Assembly (NCBI GenBank): GCA_963676865.2
Contig: CAXXSS010000001.1
Coordinates: 1,550,001-1,614,000 of the forward strand
DNA length: 64,000 nucleotides
Reading direction: 5' to 3'
Source: JAAYUD01 sp963676865
GTDB taxonomy: Bacteria > Bacteroidota > Bacteroidia > Bacteroidales > Bacteroidaceae
Positions 1 through 9,300 of the stretch are shown here, in pieces; the stretch's first letter is position 1, and each line of letters begins with the position of its first letter. Position numbers and translations under genes: made by a program. The notes beneath the pieces were generated by a model. That model was not told the DNA's origin. It made no database searches and saw only the letters and a program-made list of their open reading frames with translations.

Positions 1-328
1 ACAACGAACGTTGGGCAACGTTTCCTAACATTAAGAAAACTGTCACAACGGCTGCGGCACGAAAGAGGGGCTTGAAACGGCTGACTAACGAAAGGCGCTT
101 TGCCTTTACAACCGAACCTTCAACTTTACTTAACATCCGAGCATCAAAATCTGCTCCCAAGCCTTCAATCTGTTGTTCCTTTTGATAAACAAATAATTCT
201 CTATAAGGCAATAACCCTGCTGGAACTTCACCATTAGTGAAGAAATCACGCAATGCGTTTTCCTCTGCAAGAGAGGTTTCACATTGCCAATAACGTTCCA
301 ACAATTGTTCTATATTCTTATAATCCAT
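1..328 (-). CDS. Partial membrane protein downstream of ECF sigma factor (possible anti-sigma factor)
   Basis: The frame opens at an ATG at 328 and runs off the left edge, so only about 109 N-terminal residues are visible. They form a charged, soluble-looking region of about 90 residues, then a hydrophobic segment (RAAAVVTVFLMLG) that is probably a membrane helix. The start lies inside the end of the upstream sigma gene, an 11-base overlap, so the two are probably translationally coupled. A cytoplasmic N-terminus followed by one helix, directly after an ECF sigma gene, is the usual layout of an anti-sigma factor. No named domain is recognised, so the role is inferred from context. Confidence 0.7.
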   Translation of the reverse strand, partial: MDYKNIEQLLERYWQCETSLAEENALRDFFTNGEVPAGLLPYRELFVYQKEQQIEGLGADFDARMLSKVEGSVVKAKRLSLVSRFKPLFRAAAVVTVFLMLGNVAQRSL

Positions 329-827
329 ATCCGTCTATCGCTAAATATTGTTCTTTTACTTTTTGTCGTGCTCTGAACAGCGTCACTTTTACTTGTTCTT
401 CTGTCAGTCCCATGACTTTTGCTATTTCTTTATAATTTTTCCCTTCGATATCTCGGAGCTGTAAAGCTGTCCGTTGTTTCTCAGGAAGTTTATTAATCAA
501 TCGGTGGATCAACTCCAACCTTTCAGTCTGTACCAAGAGATTATAAGGGCCTGATGCATCAGTCGCTTGTTCCATCTCGGGAGTCAATTCTAAGTTCTTT
601 GCATCCATCTTTTGGCTCCGATCAATTGCCAAATTTCGAGCAACTGTCATACAAAAAGCCTCTATCGAATCGAACTTAGACCACTCGCCTTTCCTACTCC
701 ATACCCTTAACATAGTATCCTGCACGACATCTTCAGCTTCTGCTCTATTAAGAGTAATCCGAAGAGCCAATCGAAAGAGTTTATCTTTCAATGGCAATAT
801 GTCTTTTCGGAAGCTAATTTCTTGCAT
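318..827 (-). CDS. ECF-family RNA polymerase sigma factor
   Basis: This 169-residue protein is of normal ECF length. Region 2, which binds the -10 element and core polymerase, is at about residues 12-75 and includes AEDVVQDTMLRVW. Region 4, a helix-turn-helix for the -35 element, is at about 112-160, with LPEKQRTALQLRDIEG and YKEIAKVMGLTEEQVK. There is no region 3 and no C-terminal sensor extension. The gene overlaps the probable anti-sigma gene at its 3' end. A GTAAC-N16-CGTC promoter immediately upstream suggests that it activates its own transcription. Its regulon cannot be read from this window. Confidence 0.93.
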   Translation of the reverse strand: MQEISFRKDILPLKDKLFRLALRITLNRAEAEDVVQDTMLRVWSRKGEWSKFDSIEAFCMTVARNLAIDRSQKMDAKNLELTPEMEQATDASGPYNLLVQTERLELIHRLINKLPEKQRTALQLRDIEGKNYKEIAKVMGLTEEQVKVTLFRARQKVKEQYLAIDGYGL

Positions 828-839
828 CTCTATAATAAT

Positions 840-864
840 GACGGTTGATGAATAGAAAAGTTAC
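840..864 (-). promoter_or_regulatory. ECF-type promoter of the sigma factor gene
   Basis: On the minus strand GTAAC (864-860) is followed by exactly 16 bases and then CGTC (843-840), 12 bases before the ATG at 827. This matches the general ECF promoter plan, an AAC-containing -35 and a CGTC -10 with a 16-base spacer, and differs from the TAnnTTTG promoters elsewhere in the window. It implies autoregulation by the adjacent sigma factor and a very short leader. Assignment is by motif only. Confidence 0.55.
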
Positions 865-883
865 AGCCGAAAGGCTTTTTTTT
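865..883 (+). terminator. Terminator-like hairpin facing the plus strand
   Basis: AGCC-GAAA-GGCT (865-876) runs into eight T residues (876-883) on the plus strand, which has the form of a short intrinsic terminator. No plus-strand gene precedes it. It abuts the minus-strand ECF promoter, so it may block antisense transcription entering argB, or it may simply be a small hairpin upstream of that promoter. Confidence 0.3.
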
Positions 884-887
884 GGAA

Positions 888-1661
888 TTATTTTTTAATA
901 TGAGTTCCGCCCGCAATATTAATGGCTGAAGCAGAAGTAATTAATACTTCTGTTACACCTGCATTAATAGCAGCAAATGCGTTCTCTAATTTTGGAATCA
1001 TCCCCCCTTGAATAACTTTTTCTGTGATGAGAGATTGAAATTCTTTGTAACTGATGGAAGGAATAACGCTGTTATCATCATTTTCATCACGCAACACACC
1101 GGATTTCTCAAAACAGTACATTAGAGTGACAGCAAAATAAGGAGCAAGAGCCTTGGCTGTTTCACCAGCTATCGTATCAGCGTTGGTATTCAATAGATGT
1201 CCTTCGCCATCATGAGTTAGAGGAGCCATGACGGGGACAATACCCTTGCTAATTAAATCAGATAGAATAACAGCATCAACTTTTTTCACATCTCCTACAA
1301 AGCCGTAGTCTAAATCTTTTATAGGACGTTTCACTGAACAAATTACATTCATATCTGCGCCAGTCAAACCCAAAGCGTTGATATTCATTCCCTGCAACCT
1401 AGCTACCACATTCTTGTTCACTAACCCGCCATACACCATAGTAACAATCCGAAGCATAGCCTCATCGGTAATGCGACGGCCACCAACCATTTTACTTTCA
1501 ACGCCAAGCATAGCAGCAAGTTTGGTCGCCGATCGTCCCCCACCATGAACAAGGATTTTTTTGCCTTTTATTGCAGCAAAATCAGACAATAGCAGTTGGA
1601 GAGAAGTATCATCCTCGACGACCTTCCCTCCGACCTTAATAATTGTGAGCTTTTCTTTCAT
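888..1661 (-). CDS. argB: Acetylglutamate kinase
   Basis: ArgB phosphorylates N-acetylglutamate, the second step of arginine biosynthesis, in the cytoplasm. The 257 residues fit the short amino-acid-kinase fold. A phosphate loop IIKVGGKVV is at about 7-15, HGGG at 39-42 binds substrate and ATP, and the nucleotide-binding C-terminal half includes LLNTNADTIAGETAKAL. The protein lacks the N-terminal helix usually linked to hexameric, arginine-inhibited forms, so feedback control may be weak; that is an inference. It sits 25 bases after speA on the same strand, probably in one transcript, although SpeA consumes arginine. Confidence 0.93.
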   Translation of the reverse strand: MKEKLTIIKVGGKVVEDDTSLQLLLSDFAAIKGKKILVHGGGRSATKLAAMLGVESKMVGGRRITDEAMLRIVTMVYGGLVNKNVVARLQGMNINALGLTGADMNVICSVKRPIKDLDYGFVGDVKKVDAVILSDLISKGIVPVMAPLTHDGEGHLLNTNADTIAGETAKALAPYFAVTLMYCFEKSGVLRDENDDNSVIPSISYKEFQSLITEKVIQGGMIPKLENAFAAINAGVTEVLITSASAINIAGGTHIKK

Positions 1662-1686
1662 TCTTTATTTTGAATAATATTTACAT

Positions 1687-3579
1687 TTATTCCAAATAAG
1701 TATAGCCATACAAACCGCTACGGTAATTAGATAGAAACTCTTTCCCTTCTTCCAGCGAAATCTTCCCTTCTTTCACCGACTTGGTAACCCATGTTTCAAG
1801 AGTTCTCACTAATCGCTTCGGGTTATACTGAACGTAGTCAAGAACCTCGGCAACGGTCTCTCCATCAATAATCTGTTCAATCGTATAACACTTCTCGTTG
1901 ACAGATACATGAATAGCATTAGTATCGCCAAATAAATTATGCATATCGCCAAGTATTTCTTGATAAGCCCCGACAAGAAACACCCCTATAAAATAAGGTT
2001 CTTTATTTTTAAAATTATGTATAGGCATAAAATCACTGACACCTTTAGGCGATATAAAATTGGCTATCTTGCCATCAGAGTCACAAGTAATGTCTTGCAA
2101 TGTTGCCGAACGATCGGGCTTCTCATCGAGACGCTGTATAGGCATAATAGGAAATATCTGATCAATAGCCCATGAATCCGGCAGCGATTGAAAAATAGAG
2201 AAATTGCAAAAATATTTGTCAGCAAGAAGTTTTGACAACCCACGAAATTCATCGGGAGCATGTTTCATTCCTTTAGCTATAACATTTACTTCACGGGTGA
2301 TAGACCAATAAAGTCGCTCTATTTTGGCGCGAGTTTCAAGATCCACCAATCCATGACTAAACAAATCCAATGCCTCTTCACGAATTTGTTGAGCATCATG
2401 CCAGTCTTCATACATCCTGCTTTGATTCAGAGTATCCCATATATTGTACATTTCCTGCAGCAGTTCATGGTCCTCTTTAGTCACCTCTTCATCATCATCC
2501 CATTCGGGCAAAGATGCCGTTTCAAGCACTTCACAAATCAAAACCGAATGATGAGCGGTAAGCGCCCTACCGCTTTCTGTAATAATATTGGGGTGAGGTA
2601 CGTTATTCTTATCACTCACATCGACAAGAGTGGAGATCGAGTCGTTAACATATTCCTGCAATGAATAGTTAACACTGCTTTCACTACTTGACGAACGTGT
2701 TCCATCATAGTCTACCCCCAATCCACCTCCAATATCAACAAACTGAATAGCAAAACCCAAAGAATAAATCTGAACGTAGAATTGAGCCGCTTCGCGAAGC
2801 GCTGTCTTTATACGTCTGATCTTTGTCACCTGGCTGCCGATATGAAAATGAATTAACTTAAGGCAGTCTTTCATTTCTTTTTCTTCCAAGAAATTAAGAG
2901 CTTCAAGCAATTCACTCGAAGTCAAACCGAACTTACTGGCATCGCCACCCGACTCTTCCCATTTACCACTACCCGAAGAAGCCAATTTAACACGAATACC
3001 TATATTAGGACGAACATTCAATTGCTTTGCCATTTTAACAATGAGCTTCAACTCGTTCATCTTTTCGACGACCAGAAAGATACGCTTACCCATCTTTTGA
3101 GCCAATAATGCAAGCTCTATATAGCTCTCGTCTTTATAGCCGTTACAAATAATAAGCGAGTCGGTATCTGCATTGACAGCAATGACAGCGTGAAGTTCAG
3201 GCTTAGAGCCAGCTTCCAATCCAAGATTGAATTTTTTCCCGTGACTGATTATCTCTTCGACAACAGGACGCATCTGATTCACTTTAATCGGATAGATAAT
3301 AAAGTTTTGAGCTTTATATCCATATTCTTCCGATGCTTGTTGAAAACACTTTGCGGTCGCTTCAATACGATTATCCAAAATATCGGGAAAACGTATCAAC
3401 ATAGGAGCCGTTACATCCCGCAACGCCAATTCGTCAACAAGATCTTTAAGGTCTACCCCGACACTACCTTGACGGGGGGTGACTTCAACATGTCCTTTTT
3501 CGTTAATAGCAAAATAGGGAGCTCCCCATCCATTAATATTGTAAAGTTCCTCGGAATCTTCTATGCGCCATTTTCTCAT
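1687..3579 (-). CDS. speA: Biosynthetic arginine decarboxylase
   Basis: This PLP enzyme converts arginine to agmatine, the entry to polyamine synthesis. The 630-residue length matches the biosynthetic SpeA family. The PLP lysine is in YPIKVNQ (K99). The alanine-racemase-like barrel continues with IHFHIGSQ and VDIGGGLGVDYDG, and the C-terminal beta domain carries the conserved VGAYQEILGDMHNLFGDTN. The gene starts at an ATG at 3579, shortly after a TACTTTTG promoter element. It precedes argB by 25 bases. No truncation is seen. Confidence 0.95.
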   Translation of the reverse strand: MRKWRIEDSEELYNINGWGAPYFAINEKGHVEVTPRQGSVGVDLKDLVDELALRDVTAPMLIRFPDILDNRIEATAKCFQQASEEYGYKAQNFIIYPIKVNQMRPVVEEIISHGKKFNLGLEAGSKPELHAVIAVNADTDSLIICNGYKDESYIELALLAQKMGKRIFLVVEKMNELKLIVKMAKQLNVRPNIGIRVKLASSGSGKWEESGGDASKFGLTSSELLEALNFLEEKEMKDCLKLIHFHIGSQVTKIRRIKTALREAAQFYVQIYSLGFAIQFVDIGGGLGVDYDGTRSSSSESSVNYSLQEYVNDSISTLVDVSDKNNVPHPNIITESGRALTAHHSVLICEVLETASLPEWDDDEEVTKEDHELLQEMYNIWDTLNQSRMYEDWHDAQQIREEALDLFSHGLVDLETRAKIERLYWSITREVNVIAKGMKHAPDEFRGLSKLLADKYFCNFSIFQSLPDSWAIDQIFPIMPIQRLDEKPDRSATLQDITCDSDGKIANFISPKGVSDFMPIHNFKNKEPYFIGVFLVGAYQEILGDMHNLFGDTNAIHVSVNEKCYTIEQIIDGETVAEVLDYVQYNPKRLVRTLETWVTKSVKEGKISLEEGKEFLSNYRSGLYGYTYLE

Positions 3580-3614
3580 TTTATACGATTCTATTATTAT
3601 TGATTATTAATTTG

Positions 3615-3622
3615 CAAAAGTA
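3615..3622 (-). promoter_or_regulatory. Bacteroidota -7 element for speA-argB
   Basis: The minus strand reads TACTTTTG, which fits TAnnTTTG, 35 bases upstream of the speA ATG. A clear TTTG -33 box is not obvious, so this is a moderate call. Confidence 0.45.
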
Positions 3623-3641
3623 GATATTAATTATGAATAAA

Positions 3642-4175
3642 TCAATGAGTTATATTTAAAAGTTGTTGCAATCTGCAAACAGATTCCACCACTTGAGTTT
3701 TGGTCTCCAGACGGCTACCATCAAAAACGTATTTAGCTTGATTATAAATAGGCAGACGTTTCTCTAATGAGGACATGATAAACTCTCTTAATTCTTCATC
3801 TGATTTTCCTTTTATCATAGGACGATTCATCGAAGCAATTTTCAACCTAACAAGCAAAACTGATTGGTTTACATTCAAAAAAACCGTCTCTCCCTGGGTA
3901 TTCATATAGTCCATATTACCACAAAAACAAGGTGTACCACCACCCGTAGCAATGACCACATCTTCAAATTCGCCCACCTCATGAAGCGCATTACGTTCCA
4001 ATTCTCGAAAAGCAGCCTCACCTCGTTCGGCAAATAATTGAGAGACAGTCTTATGGAAACGTTCCTCAATATACCAATCAAGATCTACAAACGACAAATT
4101 GATTACCTTAGCAAAAGCCTTTCCCAAGGTCGTTTTACCGGCTCCCATATAACCCACTAAAAAGATTCGAATCAT
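3642..4175 (-). CDS. aroK: Shikimate kinase
   Basis: AroK phosphorylates shikimate in the aromatic amino-acid pathway. The 177-residue protein has a Walker A loop (GYMGAGKTT, residues 8-16), the shikimate-binding region with VDLDWYIEE, and the GGGTP motif at about residue 78. The lid region with RLPIYNQAKYVFD follows. It is a single-domain kinase of normal length. It is separated from speA by the speA promoter region and so is probably transcribed independently, divergent from rnhA. Confidence 0.93.
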   Translation of the reverse strand: MIRIFLVGYMGAGKTTLGKAFAKVINLSFVDLDWYIEERFHKTVSQLFAERGEAAFRELERNALHEVGEFEDVVIATGGGTPCFCGNMDYMNTQGETVFLNVNQSVLLVRLKIASMNRPMIKGKSDEELREFIMSSLEKRLPIYNQAKYVFDGSRLETKTQVVESVCRLQQLLNITH

Positions 4176-4253
4176 CTTACCGATATAATTTGGTACAAAA
4201 TTAATGATTCCAACGAAATTCGTTGTATCTTTATCCGATAAATTAGGATTTTC

Positions 4254-4883
4254 ATGGGAAAACAGAAATATTATGTAGTCTGGGAAGGATTAGATCGGGG
4301 TATTTATACCAATTGGACTGATTGTCTGTTACAGACAAAAGGCGTAAAAGGAGCGAAATATAAATCTTTCGATTCCTTAGAAGAGGCGCAACGCGCTTTC
4401 GCGGCTTCCCCATCAGATTTTATCATCAAAAAAGAAAATCAGCGTCCCATTCCATCGGGAGAGAGAGTACTACCAGCTGAAGTTGAACAAAACAGCCTTG
4501 CGGTAGACGCCGCCTGTAGCGGAAATCCAGGAAAAATGGAATATAGAGGAGTACACATTGCTAGCGCCCAAGAAATTTTCCACTTTGGTCCGATGTTCGG
4601 GACAAACAATATCGGCGAATTCCTCGCCATTGTTCATGGACTAGCACTAATGAAACAAAAAAAAATTGATCTCCCCATTTATAGCGACAGCGTTAATGCC
4701 ATCAAGTGGGTAAAAGCAAAAAAATGTCGCACTAAACTAGTACAAAGCGCTAAAACAAAAGAATTGTACAACTTGATAGTTCGTGCCGAAGCATGGCTCA
4801 AGAACAATACCTATACCACCCGCATTATGAAATGGGAAACATCCAAATGGGGAGAAATTCCCGCAGATTTCGGTAGAAAATAA
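4254..4883 (+). CDS. rnhA: Ribonuclease HI with N-terminal viroplasmin domain
   Basis: The enzyme cuts RNA in RNA:DNA hybrids. Residues of about 4-50 form the small caulimovirus viroplasmin-like hybrid-binding domain (KYYVVWEGLDRGIY, then GAKYKSFDSLEEAQRAF), as in eukaryotic RNase H1. The catalytic domain follows from about residue 80. It has the acidic residues in AVDAACSGNPG, NNIGEFLA and YSDSVNA, and a last Asp in IPADFGRK at the C-terminus. It is a 209-residue, single-gene plus-strand unit, divergent from aroK. The variant catalytic loop is typical of the Bacteroidota group. Confidence 0.92.
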   Translation: MGKQKYYVVWEGLDRGIYTNWTDCLLQTKGVKGAKYKSFDSLEEAQRAFAASPSDFIIKKENQRPIPSGERVLPAEVEQNSLAVDAACSGNPGKMEYRGVHIASAQEIFHFGPMFGTNNIGEFLAIVHGLALMKQKKIDLPIYSDSVNAIKWVKAKKCRTKLVQSAKTKELYNLIVRAEAWLKNNTYTTRIMKWETSKWGEIPADFGRK

Positions 4884-4947
4884 CGATTGAATTCTAAAGA
4901 CACTACCATGTATATAAAGAGATGAAATGAATTAAAAATTACTCCTT

Positions 4948-6207
4948 TCAAAGCATGAAGCGACAATCTACAACAGGCTTCTCTGTTTTCTGAAGAATAT
5001 TCTTAAATTCGGGCCATGCTGTAGTAATCACAAAGACATCTGCATCTTCAAGCAGTTTAGCATAGTCAGTATAATAAGACATCTGCAAAGAATAATGGGC
5101 TTTGAATTCATCATTAGCCACCGGATCGTAACCTAAGACATTATTATAACCTGACTCTATAAGCTTGGCAATAATCTTAGCACTAGGTGCATCTCGAACA
5201 TCATCCGAGCACGGTTTGAACGAAAGGCCCAATATTCCTATCTTCAGCGATTTATTAGACACTCCAATAACTTTCTGGATACGATCGACGATATAACGAG
5301 GCATAGCATCGTTAGTATCAATAACGTTTTTCAGTATCTGGGCATCAAAACCTACCGTTTTAGTAACCGAGTAAAGAGCATTGGTATCTTTTGGCAAACA
5401 ATAACCTCCATAACCGCAACCCGGATAAACATAAGACGCCATATCACACCCGCCCCAACGTTTATCCAAATGAAGGATTCGAAAAGCCTGAGCAATATCA
5501 ATCCCCCCTATAGTATCCGCTACAACGGACATTTCATTAGAATAACTAATAAGTGTGGCAAGTAGTGTATTCGAAAGATATTTAATGAATTCACCGGTAT
5601 TGAGAGAGACACAAAAGACGGGCATCGGCTGAGAAATATAGATGCGTCGGACAACAGCCTCGGACTTCTTATCGCTTACACCAAGTACAATACGATCGGC
5701 TTTCATAAAATCATCCCAACAGTGCCCTTCTCGAAGAAATTCGGGATTATTGGCAACACCATACTGATCACCGGGAGTGATTCCCTTACTTGCCAAATAA
5801 GGTATTATTTTTTGTTCGGTAGTAGAAGGCGGAATCGTAGATTTGACAACCAACACTCTAAAACGATCGTCATTGACAGATTTGAGCGTTTGATCAATAG
5901 CAGCAAGCAAGTAAGTAATATCTGCCTGCCCGTCTTTACCATAAGGTGTACCAACACAATAATAGACGCAATCGCTTTGAGCAACAGCGTTCGCTAATTT
6001 TTCCGTTGAAATGGGATGAAAACGATTATTTATATGGCGTTTCAAAGCTTCGTCCAATCCCGGTTCCAAGAATGGCAATTTACCCGATTTTATCGTATCC
6101 AAACGCTTTTGATTGATTTCCACGCCATAGACTTCATGCCCATATTCGGCAAAACCTAAAGCTGTAGTAAGCCCCACAAAACCTAATCCGAAAACAGTAA
6201 TTACCAT
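4948..6207 (-). CDS. Nucleotide-sugar dehydrogenase, probably UDP-glucose 6-dehydrogenase
   Basis: The family oxidises a UDP-hexose at C6 to the uronic acid, using NAD. The 419-residue protein has an N-terminal Rossmann fold (FGLGFVGLTTALG, 6-18), the NNPEFLREG motif at 153-161, a catalytic-site lysine in EFIKYLSNT (K209) and the catalytic cysteine in GYGGYCLPKDT (C270). The C-terminal UDP-binding domain follows. It overlaps the preceding epimerase gene by 7 bases, so both belong to one operon. With that partner the likely path is UDP-glucose to UDP-glucuronate to UDP-xylose or a similar sugar, but substrate choice cannot be read directly. Confidence 0.88.
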   Translation of the reverse strand: MVITVFGLGFVGLTTALGFAEYGHEVYGVEINQKRLDTIKSGKLPFLEPGLDEALKRHINNRFHPISTEKLANAVAQSDCVYYCVGTPYGKDGQADITYLLAAIDQTLKSVNDDRFRVLVVKSTIPPSTTEQKIIPYLASKGITPGDQYGVANNPEFLREGHCWDDFMKADRIVLGVSDKKSEAVVRRIYISQPMPVFCVSLNTGEFIKYLSNTLLATLISYSNEMSVVADTIGGIDIAQAFRILHLDKRWGGCDMASYVYPGCGYGGYCLPKDTNALYSVTKTVGFDAQILKNVIDTNDAMPRYIVDRIQKVIGVSNKSLKIGILGLSFKPCSDDVRDAPSAKIIAKLIESGYNNVLGYDPVANDEFKAHYSLQMSYYTDYAKLLEDADVFVITTAWPEFKNILQKTEKPVVDCRFML

Positions 6208-7292
6208 TTGTATTCGCCCTCCTCTGATTCTTTAATAAACGTCAGAAACCTTTTAACACCATTGTCAACAGATATAGAAGGCTGATATTTCAAGATACGC
6301 CTAGCCTTATCAATACTGGGGCAACGGCGTTGAGGGTTATTGGTCAAATAATCTTTGTCTGCCGAAGTAGCATAAATCACCTTGCCTGTATAGCCAAATA
6401 CCTCCTTACCCACTTCAGCATATATTTCGGCTAGCTGAGAGATACTTATTTCGGGTGATTCGATGCCTATATTAAAGAAATCATAACTTCCATGAAGCAA
6501 TATCTTAAGATAACCGTTAATAGAATCGGCAATATAACAAAAAGTACGAGTAGGCGAACCGTTGGATAGAATTTCGATGTCTCTATTCTCCTTTATAGCC
6601 AAAGCAAAATCGGCAGGAACACGTTTATCATTGATGCGCATGCCAGGACCATAATTATTGAATGGACGGGCAACTCCAATCGGCATATTGTACTTTTCTG
6701 CAAAAAGCATACACATTGTTTCACCAAAACGTTTCGACTCATCATAGCAAGCTCTGGGACCGGTAGCACAAACATACCCATAATAATCTTCAGAAGTAGG
6801 CACATGCGCAGCATCAGGATTACCATACAATTCACTTGAGGAATAAAAGAGAAAACCTTTAATAGACTTTTCTTTATAAAAGTCGAACAATGAACGAAGC
6901 CCCCAAATATTAGCATCAAGCGTCTCGATAGGATACTGACGATAGAACATAGGAGAAGCGATAGAAGCCATATGTATAATAAAATCAGCCTTGTCTGCTC
7001 CCTCAATATCTTCAATCCGATCTTTAATTATATCAAACTTCTGAATATTAAAAATATGATCGCATTGCAATTTCTCAATCCATTGAGGATAACCCAACAT
7101 AAAATTGTCTAATGCTATTACTTTCTTTATTCCCAATACCTCAGCCTTATTTTGAAAGAAGTGCATGAAATAATAACCTAAAAAACCCGCACAACCAGTA
7201 ATAAGAATAGTAGAATTTCTTAACTTCTCTTTTTCTTGCTGTGAAAGACCATTTAACGTATGGTCAAAATCTTCATTTAAAACAGATAACAT
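6201..7292 (-). CDS. NAD-dependent epimerase/dehydratase, UDP-glucuronate decarboxylase-like
   Basis: This extended short-chain dehydrogenase acts on nucleotide sugars. The 363 residues include the NAD loop GCAGFLG (33-39), a serine cluster SSSELYG near 151-157 and the catalytic pair Tyr183-Lys187 in CYDESKRFGE. The pattern and the RPFNNYGPGM segment resemble UDP-glucuronate decarboxylase and related enzymes. Translational overlap with the downstream nucleotide-sugar dehydrogenase fits sequential steps. An N-terminal extension of about 25 residues precedes the Rossmann fold. The exact product (decarboxylated or epimerised sugar) is uncertain. Confidence 0.85.
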   Translation of the reverse strand: MLSVLNEDFDHTLNGLSQQEKEKLRNSTILITGCAGFLGYYFMHFFQNKAEVLGIKKVIALDNFMLGYPQWIEKLQCDHIFNIQKFDIIKDRIEDIEGADKADFIIHMASIASPMFYRQYPIETLDANIWGLRSLFDFYKEKSIKGFLFYSSSELYGNPDAAHVPTSEDYYGYVCATGPRACYDESKRFGETMCMLFAEKYNMPIGVARPFNNYGPGMRINDKRVPADFALAIKENRDIEILSNGSPTRTFCYIADSINGYLKILLHGSYDFFNIGIESPEISISQLAEIYAEVGKEVFGYTGKVIYATSADKDYLTNNPQRRCPSIDKARRILKYQPSISVDNGVKRFLTFIKESEEGEYKW

Positions 7293-7319
7293 GATTATAT
7301 ATTTTTTTCCATTACCATT

Positions 7320-9149
7320 TTATAAAGCCTGCATATCATTAAGTCGCTTATAATAGCCATTCAATTCAAGCAGTTCATCATGGCGCCCTCGTTCTACTAT
7401 TTCACCTTCGTAAATGACACAAATTTCGTCAGCATTCTTAATAGTCGAAAGGCGATGGGCAATAGCTATAGTGGTACGAGTCTTCATGAGACGCTCCAAC
7501 GCTTCTTGAACCAAACGTTCGGACTCAGTATCAAGAGCAGAAGTTGCCTCGTCGAGAATCAGAATAGGAGGATTTTTCAAAATAGCCCGAGCAATACTGA
7601 TACGTTGGCGTTGACCTCCGGAAAGTTTGCCACCCCTATCACCTATGTTGGTATCATAACCGTTCTCTGTTTCCATAATAAAATCATGGGCATTAGCAAT
7701 CTTCGCAGCCTCTTCAACTTGTTCTTGAGTGGCGTTTTGCACACCAAATGCGATATTATTAAAGAACGTATCGTTAAAAAGGATAGCTTCCTGATTGACA
7801 TTACCGATCAAGCTACGAAGTTCGGAAATGTACAAATCTCTAATATTGATACCATCCAACAAAATTTCTCCCTTTTGAACGTCATGATAGCGAGGCAATA
7901 AATCGACTAAAGTAGATTTTCCAGATCCTGACTGACCGACCAAAGCAATCGTCTGTCCTTTCTTTATATGCAAATTAATGTGCTTCAAAACCTCGCGTTT
8001 ACCATCATAGCTGAAAGATATATCCTTAAATTCAATTGTACTTTTCAATTCGTTAACATGTATCGGTTGGGCAACCTCAAGAATAGAATTCTCGGCCATC
8101 AGTATCTTGTCAACACGTTCCATCGAAGCAAGTCCTTTCGGAATATTATACGAAGCTTTAGAAAACTCTTTTAATGGATTAATAATACTATAAAGAATCA
8201 CCAAATAAAAAATAAAGGTTGGTGCATCTATTGCAGAGTTATCGCTCAATATAAGCGACCCTCCAAACCATAATACAAAAACAATAAGTACTGTACCAAG
8301 GAACTCACTCATAGGATGAGCCGACGATTGCCGGATACTAACTTTATTCAACTCCAAGCGATACTGATTACAACATTCTACAAACCGCCCGGACATCTTC
8401 TTCTCTGCGACGAAAGCTTTGATAATGCGAAGTCCTCCAAGCGTTTCTTCAACCTGAGACATCGTATCACTCCACTTATTTTGCGCAGACAAAGACTGAC
8501 GTTTCAGCTTGCGGCCAACCCTTCCCATCACCCATCCCATTCCAGGTAATACCAATATAGTAAAAAGAGTGAGCTGCCAACTAGTAACAAGCAAAGTAGC
8601 AAAATACATCAAAATAAGAATTGGATTCTTAATCAACATATCCAACGAACTGGTAATAGAATTCTCTATTTCGTTGACATCGCCACTCATTCGAGCTATT
8701 ATATCGCCTTTACGCTCTTCTGAGAAAAAAGCAAGAGGAAGATTCAATATCTTCTTATAGAGTTTGACCCTGATATCCCGAACCACTCCGGTACGAATAG
8801 GAATCATTACTGCCGAAGAAGCAAAATAGGCACCCGTTTTCATCAACGTCATTATAGCCAAAAAGATGCCCAACACAAGCAATGCAATTGAAGGGCCATG
8901 CAACTGGATAAGTTGTTCTATATAATAATAGAAGTTATTGACAGCTACGGCTTTAATATCCCCAGAGCCCCATTCCATGTAAGTATAGACTTTAGTATCC
9001 ATCTTAAACAGAATCTGCAAAATAGGAATAAGAAGAGTAAAAGAAAAAATATTCAATACTGCCGAGAGCAGATTGAGGAGTAGCGACCAGATTAAATACT
9101 TCTTATAGGGAGGCACGAACCGTCGCAGTACCTGTAGAAATTCCTTCAT
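7320..9149 (-). CDS. ABC exporter, MsbA-like fused permease/ATPase
   Basis: This 609-residue half-transporter has an N-terminal six-helix exporter domain (about 1-330) and a C-terminal ATPase. The ATPase shows Walker A VGQSGSGKSTL, signature LSGGQRQRIS, Walker B ILILDEATSALD and the switch His in AIAHRLSTI. Homodimers of this type flip lipids, lipid A-core or glycolipids across the inner membrane. The gene lies 27 bases upstream of the epimerase gene on the same strand and heads the sugar operon, which suggests a glycolipid cargo. A housekeeping MsbA role is equally possible. Confidence 0.9.
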   Translation of the reverse strand: MKEFLQVLRRFVPPYKKYLIWSLLLNLLSAVLNIFSFTLLIPILQILFKMDTKVYTYMEWGSGDIKAVAVNNFYYYIEQLIQLHGPSIALLVLGIFLAIMTLMKTGAYFASSAVMIPIRTGVVRDIRVKLYKKILNLPLAFFSEERKGDIIARMSGDVNEIENSITSSLDMLIKNPILILMYFATLLVTSWQLTLFTILVLPGMGWVMGRVGRKLKRQSLSAQNKWSDTMSQVEETLGGLRIIKAFVAEKKMSGRFVECCNQYRLELNKVSIRQSSAHPMSEFLGTVLIVFVLWFGGSLILSDNSAIDAPTFIFYLVILYSIINPLKEFSKASYNIPKGLASMERVDKILMAENSILEVAQPIHVNELKSTIEFKDISFSYDGKREVLKHINLHIKKGQTIALVGQSGSGKSTLVDLLPRYHDVQKGEILLDGINIRDLYISELRSLIGNVNQEAILFNDTFFNNIAFGVQNATQEQVEEAAKIANAHDFIMETENGYDTNIGDRGGKLSGGQRQRISIARAILKNPPILILDEATSALDTESERLVQEALERLMKTRTTIAIAHRLSTIKNADEICVIYEGEIVERGRHDELLELNGYYKRLNDMQAL

Positions 9150-9237
9150 CAGCGAAAATTATTTTATTGACGGCACAAAGATAAGTTAAATAATTGATTA
9201 AAATTTACTTTTAGTTCCGCATTTCACTTTAAATTTA

Positions 9238-9245
9238 TACATTTG
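9238..9245 (+). promoter_or_regulatory. Probable -7 element for the licD-glycosyltransferase pair
   Basis: TACATTTG matches TAnnTTTG about 55 bases before the licD ATG, in the divergent gap between the ABC exporter and licD. No convincing -33 TTTG box stands at the expected distance. Confidence 0.4.
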
Positions 9246-9300
9246 CGAAACTTAAACAATTGCGTCCTAGCACTAGAGGACCCCAAATTTACTATCGATT

